DNA of 64,000 nt from Cacajao melanocephalus. Taxonomy: Eukaryota; Chordata; Mammalia; Primates; Pitheciidae. The notes under the pieces are model-generated. The model searched no databases. It was not told the DNA's origin and worked only from the letters and a program-made list of their open reading frames with translations. The position numbers and the translations under genes are program-made. Positions 1 through 15,540 of this stretch are shown piece after piece. Within the stretch, counting starts at the first letter, position 1, and every line of letters starts with the position of its first letter. The DNA is taken from the NCBI GenBank assembly GCA_963573385.1, contig CAUYLG010062829.1, positions 18,195-82,194 of the forward strand, read 5' to 3'.

Positions 1-1575
<1,575 letters not shown>

Positions 1576-1585
1576 AACCTCAATT

Positions 1586-2569
1586 GTATCTTGAACATCA
1601 GTAAGCCGTATTTTTCCATGTTTTTTTCCTAGAATTCAGCTTAATTGGAGGACCTGAGACATTTTATGACACTAGAAACTTGTGCATTTTTTATTTATAA
1701 ACCTGAAATATGCATAACTAATGTTAATTTAATAACGTTGAATTTTAGTAGCCTTAAAGTCAAGCATTAAGGAAAATGCTCAGATCATATAATTTTGTGA
1801 GAAATATACTATTCAACTATTAATGATTCAACCTAAAGAGCCACTTCAGTGAATGTTCAAAATGTATGATAATTTCTATGGTGATCTAATCTCATTTATT
1901 GAATCTGTTAACATATATAATTTGTATATATATGTATATGAGAATCATATATTTTAATATGATATATTATTGCATTATTCTGTGTAGTAAATTTTTTGAG
2001 TTCTTAATATCTTATATTTTCTATAAGTTATACATGTGGCAGATACGTATATGGAGACATTTCAGATTATTGTATTGGAAGCTGAGGAATGTAGTATCTT
2101 CAGAAATTGCCACTTGCTAGGGATGAGGTTGGAATGAGAACGTGTATTGGCCTCCTGGCCATTCCTAAGGCTTGGGGCCATAGGCTGGAGATTGGCCTAA
2201 CTGAAAATATTATTTGGAGGATCCAGAAGTGGCTAGTGCACAGGAGAGCATGCGATCCATTCCCAGTGCGGAGCAATGGGCCATGACTAGATGAACCATT
2301 TACATCATCAGTGCTGAAAATGAGGCTGATTAAAGGCCATTCGGGAGCAGGGTGAAGAAGCTTCACTGGGGAAGGAGAGAAAGTCCAGGCCTTTGTGAAC
2401 AGGGTTGAGTTTTCTAGGCTGCCCAGTCCCAGGTTGGCTTCGGCTGGAATTAAAGGTTGTGGTTCAGGTAGTTCACCTTTTATAGTTTGATGCTTATTAA
2501 CATAAATTTACATTTTATTTTGAATACATTTTATAATTAGTTAAAACAACTATAGTAATAAGATGCTTA
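1586..2569. other. Unassigned sequence
   Basis: AT-rich up to about 2,050, then a more mixed segment to about 2,460. I recognised no gene, RNA or repeat. The 88-codon minus-strand frame at 2100-2366 has no motif or splice support. Confidence 0.35.
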
Positions 2570-2830
2570 ACTCTCCCTCTATAAGCTATAGCATTATGAG
2601 TTTGGGAATATGGAACAAACAACAATCTATTTATGGAGAACAGATCAGTGGTTGCAGGTAGGGTGGAGGGAGTGACTATGAAGGGATAGTACCAGGAAGT
2701 TTCTTGGGGTCAGGCAGCTGTTCTGGATCCTGATGGTGGTGGTGTTTACACACATCTATATGTGTTAAAATTCGTAGAATCATCTGCCCCCAAAAGTCCA
2801 TTTTGCTATATGATAATTGTTTTTAAAAAG
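2570..2830 (+). repeat. L1M 3' UTR fragment
   Basis: The order of phrases matches old mammalian L1 tails: cagatcagtggttgcaggta, then a ttctggatcctgatggtggt block, then the gtgttaaaattcgtagaat stretch. The body of the element is absent, so this is a 3'-end remnant. The subfamily cannot be fixed by eye. Confidence 0.65.
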
Positions 2831-3044
2831 CAAAAGATGCTAAGAGGGAAATAAAAAGAAATATATCAAATACAACAGAAGAAAGTAAATCGTAACAGTC
2901 CTAGAAGGCCATGGGAAAGCCGGAGTCCTGAAAGTATGGCATTTGCGTGTTTCTGAACTTCTTAGGTTGGTGGAAGGCACATTTTACCTGGAAGCTGAAC
3001 ATGATTTGGTCCCCTAGTTTTTCTTTTATCTTTCTTTTTTAAAT

Positions 3045-3130
3045 AGACCTTTATTTATTCCTTTCTTCTTTCCACCCTCTTTTTCCTTCCTTCCATCATT
3101 CCTTCCCTCCTTACTCTTTTTCTTTGTTAA
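3045..3130. repeat. Degenerate pyrimidine (TTCC-like) tract
   Basis: About 85 bases made almost entirely of T and C, with repeated ttcc units (ccttccttcc, ccttccctcc). The strong strand asymmetry is typical of a decayed simple repeat. Confidence 0.6.
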
Positions 3131-4984
3131 GTTCATGTTATCTGACATGGTGAAGTGGCATCCTAGATTACTTTTTTTTTTATGTCACATGTGCCTACTG
3201 GTGGAAGGGACATGAGGGAGGATGATAAGCTGGTCTAGTTCTGCTCCAATCCTGAGGGTGGACAGTTGAGCCAGAATAAAATGAAAAGTGAAGGCCTGCT
3301 ACTTACCAGAATACACTTGTGACATTCAACCCTACCTGTAGGCCTTCCTATTTCAGGCAGTAAAGCGTTGTTCTGGAGCTGAGCACCTGCTTTGAGTTAG
3401 CATTGAGACAGGTACCAGAAGTTGGCTGCAGTCCAGAACTGACCAGAGGACCCTTGGAACAGACTTTAAGTTGACCTGGACCCTTCCTTTAGTGTTTTTT
3501 GGATTGGACTTCCCAGGATTACTCTGTCCATACATTTGTGTCTTGGGCCTGAACCAAATTTAAATCAGTCTCCTAGAAATTCTGAAGGGCTGCTAAGGCA
3601 TGGCACAACATGGCCTGTTTTCTTAATATTGTCTCTTGAACTTCTCATTTCCTTGGCAACCTGATTTCTGATTTTCTGAATGGGTGTTGCTGTGGACATT
3701 TGCCCAGAAAACGGCTCTGAATGAGGGACTATCGGAGAGAGTTTTATGTCTCTGGGGAAGGGGCAGGTTAACTTTCATTTCCAAGAGCACTGGCTGCATG
3801 AGTTCTTGGATGCAGCAGTCCCCAGGAGAGTGCAGTGTGTTGAGCTGTGGCTCGTGTGTGTAGTTCCACACAGGCTGGAGTGGAGTATGCAGAAGTGCTT
3901 GTTTACAACAGCTTCCTGAATCTGCTAATACCAGATTGAGTGAATGAGAGATTAGTTTGAAGTTCTTGACTGACATTCTTTACATTTAACATTGGTAACC
4001 ATTTTTGCTTTCAGTCTTTCCTCTAGGTTATTCTGGCTTTGAAATCTCTAGCTATGAGATAATATTAACTGGAATTCTCGACATTTGCCAACCCTAGTCA
4101 CAACCCTTGCTAAAGAGCGTTTTGACATAAAGCATTTGTCTTTTAGCTTGTCTGAAAATATATTGCAGTATGTTGCCGGTAATGGATTTCTTGGAGTTGA
4201 ACCTTCGGGTAGAGGATTTGTGATTTGAGTTTACCATCTGATTTATGTGTTCTAAGGTTGTCATAACTCAGATTTGCAAATCTGGGTACTATTGGGACTG
4301 TGGGGCTATTGTGCCTGATTTGATTGCATATTTAAATGTGAGGCTAGAAGTAAAGCTAAAAAAGCAGATGGATTTGGAAAATGAGGTTGTCCTGTTTTGA
4401 GGTCATATGGAAAGCCAAGAAATTGCTGGAGCAGCTCTGACAGGGATTTCAGGAAAACAGGCTGGTAATATTTCCACTTCTCTCAGCTTGCAGTCTGGCT
4501 GAAAATGTAGTAAGATCAGCCTTTTCCAAAGGTCTTGGTATTTCTGCAGCTGTTTTCAGAAAGCCTTGAAAGTGAAAAGCAAAGGAGTCCATAGAATCTC
4601 AAGTATCCATGCCCCAATCACTAAAGCTCTTGGATGATCTTAGTGGAAAAGAGTTGAAGCCACGTATGTGAAGGTGTGTATGACACAGTGCATGTGTGGA
4701 GGGGGCTCTTTCAGATATGACATCATGCCAATGGCCCCCAAAAACTTCCAAGAGAGAATCGACTTGACAGTGAGTACGCCAAAAAGTCCTTGATAGGAGC
4801 TCTGCACATTATATTTCTACTTTCTATTATTTTAGATTCTTTTTTGTTCCGTTCACCTGAGTCAGCTGGGCCATCTGTCTAAGCCAGCCAACATCTCACT
4901 TTTTCTGATTGGTCTAGTTAGTCCAGGGTTAATATGTCACTTACCAATGAGAGACTGTACTTGCTAGACTCTTAAAGCATTTTT

Positions 4985-5080
4985 AATGAATGCTTCCAGT
5001 ATTATCATTCTTGTTCTACAGAAAAAGAAACCAGGTTTCAGAGAATGTATGAGATTCCCACAAATTATTTGATCATGAGA
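4985..5080 (-). repeat. MIR-like SINE fragment
   Basis: The phrase order ctacagaaaaagaaaccaggt, tcagagaatg, gattcccaca follows the reverse complement of the MIR core, where fragments of the form gaggaaactgaggc and acttgcccaaggtcaca are usual. It is heavily diverged. Confidence 0.45.
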
Positions 5081-5559
5081 ACTATAGAATGTATATTTTA
5101 TATTGTCAGCCACCGACTTTCAAGTGGTTGAAGCTCTCCATATATGTAATGTGTTCAAGAAAAATAACTGGATTGTGTCCGTGATTTTTAAATATTCTGC
5201 AAATGACACTTAAGTAAAAGCTCAACATATTAAAGCTACAAGTTCTATTTTGGCATGAATTTATTTCACAAGTTCAGGTTTCTAATAACTATTTTCAAGT
5301 TAACCAGTAACATTAACAAAGCTAATTATGAGGACAAATATTTGAAGTCTAGATTTGTGGATGTGAGTTGGAACGTTAATATCTAACATATTTTAAAGTT
5401 TTGTTTGGTTTTTCCTCATTGGAAAAAAAACTGATTTACAGATAAATTCTTGCAAATAGGTATAATTTTCTTAAAAGCTAAGCCTACTGAAAACATTATT
5501 CAATCTGGTTGACTCAGACACTTGAGAAATGGTTAACACATAGTTTTGGACCCAGTTTG

Positions 5560-7345
<1,786 letters not shown>

Positions 7346-10290
7346 GTGAGTATTTAATTTGAAATATGATGAATGGAATTTTAATCATTTAAAATTCTCC
7401 CTGTGTTCACAAAATGCCTCTTAAATGTATGTTGTAACATCATGAGATGTTCAATCCAGATACCACAGTGGTATATTTAGATACCACAGTGTGTATACTT
7501 AGCACATTCCTGCTAAGTATTTACTCAAGGATTAAAAACTGTCATTGGTTTTGTATGTTGAGGCCAAATTTGAACTTTTAGTTGCATGCTGATACTTACT
7601 TGATCTGCAGATGTAAGCATGATGCCTTTCAACCCTACATAGCTAAGTTAATCTAATTGAGTATGTTGAAAATATCAGTAGTATTCCAAGTATCTCAGTT
7701 CTCTCCCTTCCCCACTCTTCTCTATGTGAATTGTAGGGGTGGCTGGTCCCTGCAGTTTGCATTTCTCTTGTTTGGGCATGTTTCTGTCTGGGTTGAGCCA
7801 ATAGCAGGCAGCAGTGCGTGATGAGAGGCAGCTTGGAGAAGCCAGGGTATTTTCCCCTCCTTCTCTGCTGCTTTCAGCTTCCTGCCGTGGCCACAGCTTC
7901 TGTCAAATGATTCCATCCTAGTGTGTGAGCCAGCTTACACCAGTTTATAAGGGACAGTTTTATTTTTTTTCAACTCCATGTTTATGTTTTTCCAACTCCA
8001 TCAATATCACACTGATGACTTAAAATAGGCCAAATCCTGGCTTTCCCTTGACAGAGAACCAATTTGTTAAACATTGACCAGCACACCCTGGTGGGCTCAG
8101 CTCTTATGTTCTGTAACACCCATTTTTCATTTTCTCTTTCTGGTCTAGGAGTGGTAGTGGCTTCTAGCTGTTGCTAATTCCTGGATTATTCACTCCTCCT
8201 TGTTTAGCACTCAGTTCCTTGGTCACCTTTGTAAATAATTTCCCGCATTAATTCCTTTCCCTTTTAGAAACAGGAAATTATTTCTGTTTTCCTATACTGT
8301 GACACAATACCTAAAGTAGAACAACCATGCTGTGTTCGAGTGAACTCGAGAGAAGCTTTAGCAGCAATACAAAACAAAAATCTTTGTCTCATCTGAAATA
8401 TTTGCACAAGTGCCTTGCCTTGGAACAAATGAAAATACTTTGATACAAAAAGTAAATTTCTGATCTCATTGCCAAAATTATTACAAATTATTCTGAAATG
8501 CTGCAACTTAAAGACAGTACTCTAATATAGTTAACACTTTATATGACATTATCCAACATAGTTTTAAAAGATGCTGCCATTTTGTTACCTGCTAGTACTT
8601 GTCTTTGAAGCTTATAGGAACTACTTGAACATTTTTTTCAATTGCTTTTCTTACAAGTCATTTGCAGTTGCCTTCCTATGGCTTACTCATCATTTGTAGA
8701 CTTGTTCTTATTTTGGATGAGTTAATGGTAGGTTCAAAGTCATTTAAATACCTTCTTCTGTTTTGATGTACGTATTAAGTGTTTTTCAAGGCCATAAACT
8801 CCCTTAGGTTTGACCACAGGAACAAAGTGTACAAAAATGGGGAATTGGAAGAACTGTAACATCCATACTCTCATTTACTTGAATTGTAAAGATTTTAGCT
8901 CTCTTATTCATCACCTATGTTGGATGCCCATTCTTGGGTACTGTGAGTTGTGATATCTGACAATGAAACCAATATTTCAGAGGCAGGACAGCCTGGTCAT
9001 CTAACACATTCACTGTGGGGTCAGTAGCTCAGGAGGTAATTGGGTTCACCCAGTGTGTTTCCTTCACACATGTTGATGTAACTTACCCTAAATGATGTTT
9101 TTAAATTCATTTTTACCATTTAAATACTACTGATCCAGACTGAGTAAGCATCCTTGAAACAGTATTGCAGTCCCATCTACAATCCTATATCAAGGCTTGT
9201 TCCAAAATTGCTGCAGGTCATAGACTTGGACTTTAACTCTATCTTCATCTCTGTGCCCACCTTACAGAGTTCTCCAAGGAATGTTCTAGAGATCCCATCT
9301 TTCTGTATAATCAGCCTTTTTTATTTCTAGTGGAGCAAGTGATGACATGTAATGTGAAAGATTCCTTGGTTTTAATATTATCCTATTGTCCACAGATTCT
9401 GATCAACCTAATAAATATCCAGGTTAGGCCTAGCCTGGTTTTCTTCATCCAGGATCCCCGCTCTCCCCAGCTAGAGCCACTAGATCACTAGATCATATGT
9501 GTAGGCTGCCCCCCAATTTATTTCTCTCACTGCTGCTGGCCTGCCCTTGCCTTTTAGCCCTGATTAGAATGTTTCAATGTTTGCTTTGTTCTGATATGCT
9601 GTCTTTTGTACTCTCTTAAATAACCAGCCTCTGACTGTCTTGGTTCTTGTTTACCCACCTATTCATCAGCCCCTTCCTCATTCTTCAAGTTCAAATTCCA
9701 GCTCCAAGTCTGGGTTCTACCATGTTGACAGACTTCCTCGAAGCTTGTGATCTGCATTCTTGACCTTCCTGGGAGTGTGTGCCTCACAATTTTCTGATGT
9801 TATGTTGTGCCCACCTGTTGGGGCAATCACACCTCATTTTGTTTGTTTGTGCTGTTGCTGACTGGACCATTGTATATCAGATGTGGTGTTTTACTTGCCA
9901 TACCAAGCCTTCCCATATTGCATGGGAGTATACTAGTGGCTGTGACCAGACTAATTTTAAGTTCTGATCTCTCTTCCCACTTCTACCCCCAACCGGCTCA
10001 GACCTGACAAAGTAAAAGGAAATTGCCCACCCATTTAAGTCCCGCAAAAAACCAAACCGCACCACTAGCCACTTCAATTATGATGAGTGGTTTTATGGGA
10101 AGAAAGGAATTGCAGGCTGATGATGATGGTAGCTTTGTTGAGTTGGTAGCACTGGATCCAGCCTCTGAGGGGAACATAATGGTTGGATTTCAACTTTGTA
10201 GTATTACTCCAGGAGCATCTGTAAAGTATCATAAATATGGGATCTAACATGATGTCTTTCTGTGTCTCAGGAAAATGGACAGAAGGCAGA
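7346..10290. other. Unassigned sequence
   Basis: Almost 3 kb without a repeat I can name or a gene I recognise. Several 60-80 codon frames exist but none has a motif, splice signal or start context that stands out. A 13-bp phrase, agataccacagtg, occurs twice between 7,457 and 7,492. Confidence 0.35.
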
Positions 10291-10303
10291 TTTCAGGAAT
10301 CTT

Positions 10304-10672
10304 TTTTTTAGTTTTACTTTAAGTTCTGGGATACATATATAGAACATGCAGGTTTGCTACATAGGTATGCATGTGCCATGTTGGTTTGCTGCATCTATCA
10401 ACCCATCATCTAGGTTTTAAGCCCTGCATGTATTAGGTATTTGTCCTAATGCTCTCCCTCTCCTTGCCCTCAACCCCCTGACAGGCCCTGGTGTTTGATG
10501 TTCCACTCCTTGCGTCCATGTGCTCTCATTATTCAACTCCCATTTATGAGTAAGAACATGTGATGTTTCGTTTTCTGTTCCTGTGTTAGTTTGCTGAGAG
10601 TGGTGGCGTCTAGTTTCATCTATGTCCCTGCAAAGGACATGAACTTGTTCTTTTTTTTTTTATGGCTGCAAG
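10304..10672 (-). mobile_element. 5'-truncated L1 (3' end only)
   Basis: A reverse-oriented L1 tail: T run, actttaagttctgggata, the catgcaggtttgctacatag block, the tgacaggccctggtgt block, then the end of ORF2 near ggacatgaact. Only about 370 bp of the 3' end was inserted. Flanks tttcaggaatcttt (about 10,291) and tttcaagactcttt (about 10,673) look like a diverged target-site duplication, as expected for an old 5'-truncated insertion. Confidence 0.9.
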
Positions 10673-10686
10673 GTTTCAAGACTCTT

Positions 10687-11212
10687 TTGCAACAGATGGG
10701 GAAATTGAGACTTAGATTGATCAATTTTTGCCCTTGAGATCACACACAGGTTTGTTAGTAGAATAGATCCCAGGTTTTGGTTTTGAGGAATAACAATCCA
10801 CTGTCCCAGGGTCTTCCAACTATTTGATGAAAGAACGGTTTTTAGTTCTTTGAAGGCTTAAGGTAATTAAATTTTAGGGCTGGTCTGGAACTGACCTTGG
10901 AGATTACCTGGTTATTAGTCTAAACCCTCATTTTCAAGGTACTGATGACAGAGAATAGGAGGTATGCTCCGTTTCCCTACTCTGTATTGTATGACTGATG
11001 GGAATGGAGAAGTAGAGTAGGACAGAGGTGTATGGTCTATCAAGAAAGGCTTGAAGTTCTATCTTGATATTTTGTGAAACCAGTTTTATTAAATGGATGG
11101 AATTCAATGGGAATTGAAATAGGGAACAGCTTCTACCCAAAATGCCACACCACCCCCGACTGCCTTCAGTGATGTTAGGCTCTGAATTTTTCCATTTTCT
11201 TTTCTTTTTAAA
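10687..11212. other. Unassigned sequence
   Basis: No repeat, RNA or gene was recognised. Confidence 0.35.
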
Positions 11213-11226
11213 AATAATATTTTATT

Positions 11227-11527
11227 GGCCAGGTGCAGTGGCTCACACCTGTAATCCTAGTACTTTGGGAGGCTGAGACAGGCAGATCACAAGGTCAGGG
11301 GTTCGAGACCAGCCTGGACAACATGACGAAACCCTGTCTCTACTAAAAATACAAAAATTAGCCAGGCATTGTGGTAGGCACCTGTAATAATCTCAGCTGC
11401 TTGGGAGGCTGAGGCAGGAGAATTGCTTGAACCCAGAGGCAGAGGCTGCAGTGAGCCGAGATTGCGCCACTGCACTCCAGCCTGGGCGACAGAGCAAGAC
11501 TCCAGCTCAAAATAATAATAATAATAT
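11227..11527 (+). mobile_element. Alu SINE with clear target-site duplication
   Basis: A forward full-length Alu (ggccaggtgcagtggctcac start) ending in an (aat)n-modified tail. Its target-site duplication, aataatattttatt, is a perfect 14-bp match on both sides (11,213 and 11,528). Confidence 0.97.
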
Positions 11528-11541
11528 AATAATATTTTATT

Positions 11542-12102
11542 GTTTTTTAATAATATCTTTATTTTGCAGACAATGCTTTCTACTTATTGTTTTTGGCTAC
11601 TTTGTCAAAACTCTAGGTATGTCAACTGTAGCTATGACACCTGACACAAAAGAGGCCTGACCACTACTTGAAAGCAAAAAGGAAGAGAATGAAAGTTTGT
11701 TTTTTATCTCACTAAAATAGGACCATTGGAGTTTACAAATTCTGGTATGCCAAAGTCATCTATATGCTATGTGAGAAACAAAGAAGAAGTTCTGGACCCT
11801 AGTAAACAATTTTTTTTTCTGTGAATCATGATGAATTAGGTCAACTGCATTGCTTCCATAGTTGAATTCACCTATATGACTCAGGACAACACTGCTATTG
11901 CAGATGGCCGGCAAAGTGGGAGGTGGTGATAGGACTTTTTGATAAGTAGCAGAACATGTATTCCTTCTCTTATTTTAAAATTAAGATAATAAGAGTTTAT
12001 TTCCTTCCTTTGACCCATGAGACTGCCATTTTATACCTACTAGATCAACCAAATGAACACTGGTTGCAAAGTCATTGCATCTTTCAAGACAAAGGTCTTG
12101 AT
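11542..12102. other. Unassigned; may include 3' UTR of the adjacent TBXT retrocopy
   Basis: This lies directly downstream, on the minus strand, of the TBXT-like reading frame. On that strand it holds an aataaa signal near 11,997 and a run of nine A at 11,810-11,818, which could be a decayed poly(A) tail. I cannot confirm homology to the TBXT 3' UTR, so the retrocopy's 3' end is unresolved. Confidence 0.3.
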
Positions 12103-13277
12103 TCACATGGAAGGTGGTGACATGGCTATGAGGCTACCAGGTAAGCTTGGGCTGAGGTGTGGTACTGGCTGTTAGGCGTGTCTCTGTCTGTGACAGTCCC
12201 TTCATACAGTGGGGATCCTATAACTAGTAGATGGATTGGTGTTATGACTCATGGGGCACATGTTGATGTGGGCAGGCATTCAAGGCTGGACCAACTGACA
12301 GGGGATTGGAGCACAGATGAACACGCAGATGAATTGTCAGAATATGTTGGAGAACTGTTCCAATGAGCATAGGGCTAGGGTAGGAGGATGAATGCTGGTT
12401 CCTCAGGGCAGGGTACCTTTCACAGCTGTATGTGGAAGGAAGTGAGGGGGGCCTCCAAACTGAGGATGGGAGTTGGCAGGTGGACAGAGGGTGCTGGTTC
12501 CAGGAATAAGCTACCCATTCAATGAGAGTGCCCAGACTGGGGTTCTTCCTGGCTGCCTTGAAGTTCTTCCGTCATATACTTCTACTTTGCATCCAGGGAA
12601 GCCTTTGCAAATGAATCATGTTGAATTTGAGCTGTGAGCTCTTCATTCTGATAAGTTGTCATAGTTATTTATGAACAGGTCTTGGAAAGCAATGACTGGC
12701 GATCATGTGTTGTGGACACCACACCGTCACTATGTAAATGCGAGGCTGATACTTACTAAGGAGTTTGACATGATCAGGCCCCCTCTGCGTAGTTGGTTGT
12801 TGATCTTGACTTTGCTGTGGGAGATGGCCGCCTTCATCCAGTAGGCGCATGAGTTGTGGGAGTTGGGCTGGAGGGACATACAGCTGAGCTCCTGGAGCTC
12901 GGGCTCGCCCTCTGGCACCCATTCCTGGTTCCCACTTCTGATTTCCTTCCAGCGCTTATTGTGGGCCTCCACGAAGTCCAGCGAGAAGGAGTACATGGCT
13001 CTTAAATCTAGGCCAGACATGCTCAGCACTGGAACAGCTTCCTGCCATTCTTGGTGGTGATTATCTCATTGGTGGTGATCATCTCAATGAGATGGTGATC
13101 AATGCGGCCCATGTACCTGGTGATGATCATCACCAGGCCCATGCACCACCTTCACTCTACATGGTCACCCTGCTGAATGCCTGGCCTGTTGTCCACCCTT
13201 CATGGCTCTCAGCAGGTGGTCCACTCAGTACTGCAGGCTCTTCACTGCACACTCTTGCCAGTGATGTGGGAGCTCAT
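12103..13277 (-). pseudogene. Processed pseudogene of brachyury (TBXT)
   Basis: TBXT is the T-box transcription factor of mesoderm and notochord; this copy cannot make it. On the minus strand, pieces in three frames follow brachyury in order. The ATGAGCTCC start is at 13,277. KSLQY(stop)VDHLLSA lies near 13,240, and the T-box core SGLDLRAMYSFSLDF near 13,020. SCMSLQPNSHNS, then a frameshift, then PRIYIVTV and ASHCFP follow. After the T-box come PGTSTLCPPANSHPQFGG near 12,470, WSSLECLPTSTCAP-like sequence, SGSPLYEG-like sequence near 12,220, and a final tcaccaccttccatgtga matching the VSPPSM terminus at 12,103. Several stops and frameshifts, plus an internal loss near 12,230 of roughly 60 codons, disable it. 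About 1.17 kb covers a multi-exon gene without introns, so it is a retrocopy. The paralogue TBX19 fits less well, because its C-terminus lacks these motifs. The copy appears diverged and therefore old. Confidence 0.9.
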
Positions 13278-13280
13278 CCT

Positions 13281-13537
13281 CCTGCCCGCTTCCCCCCACT
13301 TTCTTCTAAGTTCCAACTTGCTACTTGAGAACCATCTCTACTTCTTCAAGACTTACGAAAGCGCCTGGGTCCCTGTATAGACTGGGAGGAGGGTGAGGAC
13401 AGAGATCTGGTTAGGAAAGGTGCTGGTGGCAAGGGAGAAGGTTATTATACTCGAACTCCTGAAAGGCAGGACTAGAGCAGACCTCTTGCTCTTTTGTTTT
13501 TACATCCCTTGTTTTTGTTGCAGGTGTTTCCCAGGTG
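13281..13537 (-). other. Possible 5' UTR of the TBXT retrocopy
   Basis: Directly upstream of the retrocopy ATG on the minus strand is a G-rich stretch (gtggggggaagcgggcagga), plausible as TBXT 5' UTR. Further out I cannot tell retrocopy from target DNA, and no target-site duplication was found. Confidence 0.35.
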
Positions 13538-13880
13538 TGTTAGTCAATTTTCACACTGCTATAAATATACTACCTGTGACTGCATAATTCATAAACAAAA
13601 GAGGTTTAGTTGACTCATAGTTCTGCATGGCTAGAGAGGCCTCAGGAAACTTAAAATCATGGTGGAAGGTGAAGGGGAAGCAAGGACCTTCTTCACTTGG
13701 TGGCAGGAGAGGGAGAGAGCACGGAGGGGAAACTACCACTTTTGAACTATCAGAGCTCACGAGAACTCCCTCACTATCAGTAGAACAGCGTGGGGAAAAC
13801 TGCCCCCATGATCCAGTCACCTCCCACCAGGTACAAATTGAGATGAGATTTGGGTGGGAACACAGAGTCAAACCATATCA
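13538..13880 (-). mobile_element. Solo LTR, THE1/MST type
   Basis: Reverse-oriented LTR of the mammalian MaLR group. On the plus strand it starts tgttagtcaattttcacact, passes gaggtttagttgactcatag and ggcctcaggaaactt, and ends gatttgggtgggaacacag then aaaccatatca. Both ends are present and no internal retroviral sequence follows, so it is a solo LTR. Flanks ccagg and ccagt may be its short target duplication. Its transcription direction points toward the TBXT retrocopy 260 bp away. It is an old endogenous retroviral remnant with no coding sequence. Confidence 0.9.
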
Positions 13881-14959
13881 CCAGTATCACAGAAGTAGTG
13901 GAAGTGGATGACTAGAAGGAAAGGGGCAAAAATCCCCTTGCTTATCTGGGTGCCATCTTTCTCCTGGCCCTTAACGCTTTCCAGATGTGATGTGCTTATG
14001 TACGTCTTCTCTCTCGTGAGCTGCACTTCTGCATCTTTGGAGGCCCCTCACTTGAGGTGTCTCTGCTTTACCATTCTTTGAATTTATCCGAGCTCCTGCT
14101 CCTGGAGGTTGATCCCACAACCTGTGATTGAGTCAGCCCTTTTAGGCCGGGTCACACAAGGTGTCTCGAGGCTGGGTTACCCTTTGCAGCATGCACTCAG
14201 ATCCTGGGCGTCTCAGACATCATTATGCAAAGGGCAGCCTGCTGCACACCCTCTGCACTCTACTTTTGCACATTGGCTCCAGCCAACTTTTCTGTGAGAT
14301 GCAGACCCCAGGCTCTGAGTTCGTAGACCCAGATTCCAGAGGACATCTGTCAGTTTCTCTCATGAACTGTCCCTGGATGCAGTTGAGTAACGTTCAGTCC
14401 ATGGAGCCTGCAGTCACTCCCAGCTTCAGTAAGCAGTTTTCTGGGAGCCCTCCAACTCTCCTACCCACCACTGCACTTAATGAGTATGCAGGAGGTGTTG
14501 CAGGGGGTGAGGTGACAGAGAAGTGCTCTAGAGAGGAGTGAAATACTATAGCCCACTCTTACTGGGTCTTTCCAACCCCCTATTAAGATTAGTAAGGTTG
14601 AATGAGGTGCAGAAAAGGTGAGAGTCTAGGGGCCTTTAGTTTTTCCCTTGGAAACCTTTGGAGGGGAATTCATTCCACGTCCTGTTATAAGTATCTGGGG
14701 AGGTCTGCTCTACATTCAGTTGAACCTGTGGTGCTCAGTGGATTCAGCAACTGTCTTGAACTTAGCCCTGGTTGCCATAACTCATTAAGTTTCTCACAAG
14801 TATTTACTATGTTAACAGAATGCTGAGAATAGGATGTGGAGGCAGGCGGAGGAGAAGAAGAAGACATTCACAGTTAACACTTCTGGTGACATCTCTGATA
14901 GCGCATAGATACTATTACAAGACACTCTATCCACCCAAGAGCTAAATCGCTAGTCACAG

Positions 14960-15085
14960 ATGGAAAGTGCTGTGTGGTCTTGAGTAAGCCTCTCAATTTT
15001 CCCATCTATAAATCTAGAGTAGCAGTGCAGATTTACTTGGCAAGGTTTTTCTGAGGATTAAAGTATCCTAAATCATGTAATTAAA
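14960..15085 (+). repeat. MIR SINE fragment
   Basis: The MIR order is recognisable: a gtggtcttgagtaagcctct block, then cccatctataaa, then tctgaggattaaag. Heavily diverged, as usual for MIR. Confidence 0.6.
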
Positions 15086-15540
15086 ATGAACACAAGTATT
15101 TTCCGAATTTGAAGAGCCATGGAAATGAGAAAAATAATTACTAAGAGACCCAGTGAGGGGCCATGCTTGAACTGTTGGCCATTCCTTGGGCAGTAGTCAT
15201 TTCCTGGCAGGAACTGGCCTGGGAGGGTCCTTGACAGATGTTGCACAGAACTAGTTTAAGAAGGGCTGACTGGCATGTGGTTATTATTTTATCTTTGTAA
15301 AGCTACAGTGTGAGGCCTGTGACAGTGGGAGGAGGCCGTGAGATATTCACTTGACAGCCTGCCATTGTCAACTCTAATGGGACAGCATTGCCATTGTCAA
15401 CTTCAGTGGCCAGAAGGGCAGCCTCGGGTTGTAAGCAATTCATTTTTAGTTCAGCTGCAATAACTCCTGCTGGTGATTTAATCCTGTGACTTTGGACTCT
15501 CCGTGTGTGCTTGAGTGAATGAATAAAAGAGAGATAGAGT

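Larger units (their letters stand above)
2831..5559. other. Unassigned sequence
   Basis: Apart from the pyrimidine tract and weak MIR listed separately, I recognised nothing. The 117-codon minus-strand frame at 3623-3976 has no domain or codon pattern that supports a gene. Confidence 0.35.

Noticed and set aside
3623..3976. 117-codon open frame on the minus strand
   Set aside because: No family resemblance, no codon bias visible by eye and no splice partner.
14161..14541. 126-codon open frame on the plus strand
   Set aside because: No recognisable domain, no splice or start support, and an overlapping frame of similar length. Chance is the simplest explanation in this GC-richer stretch.
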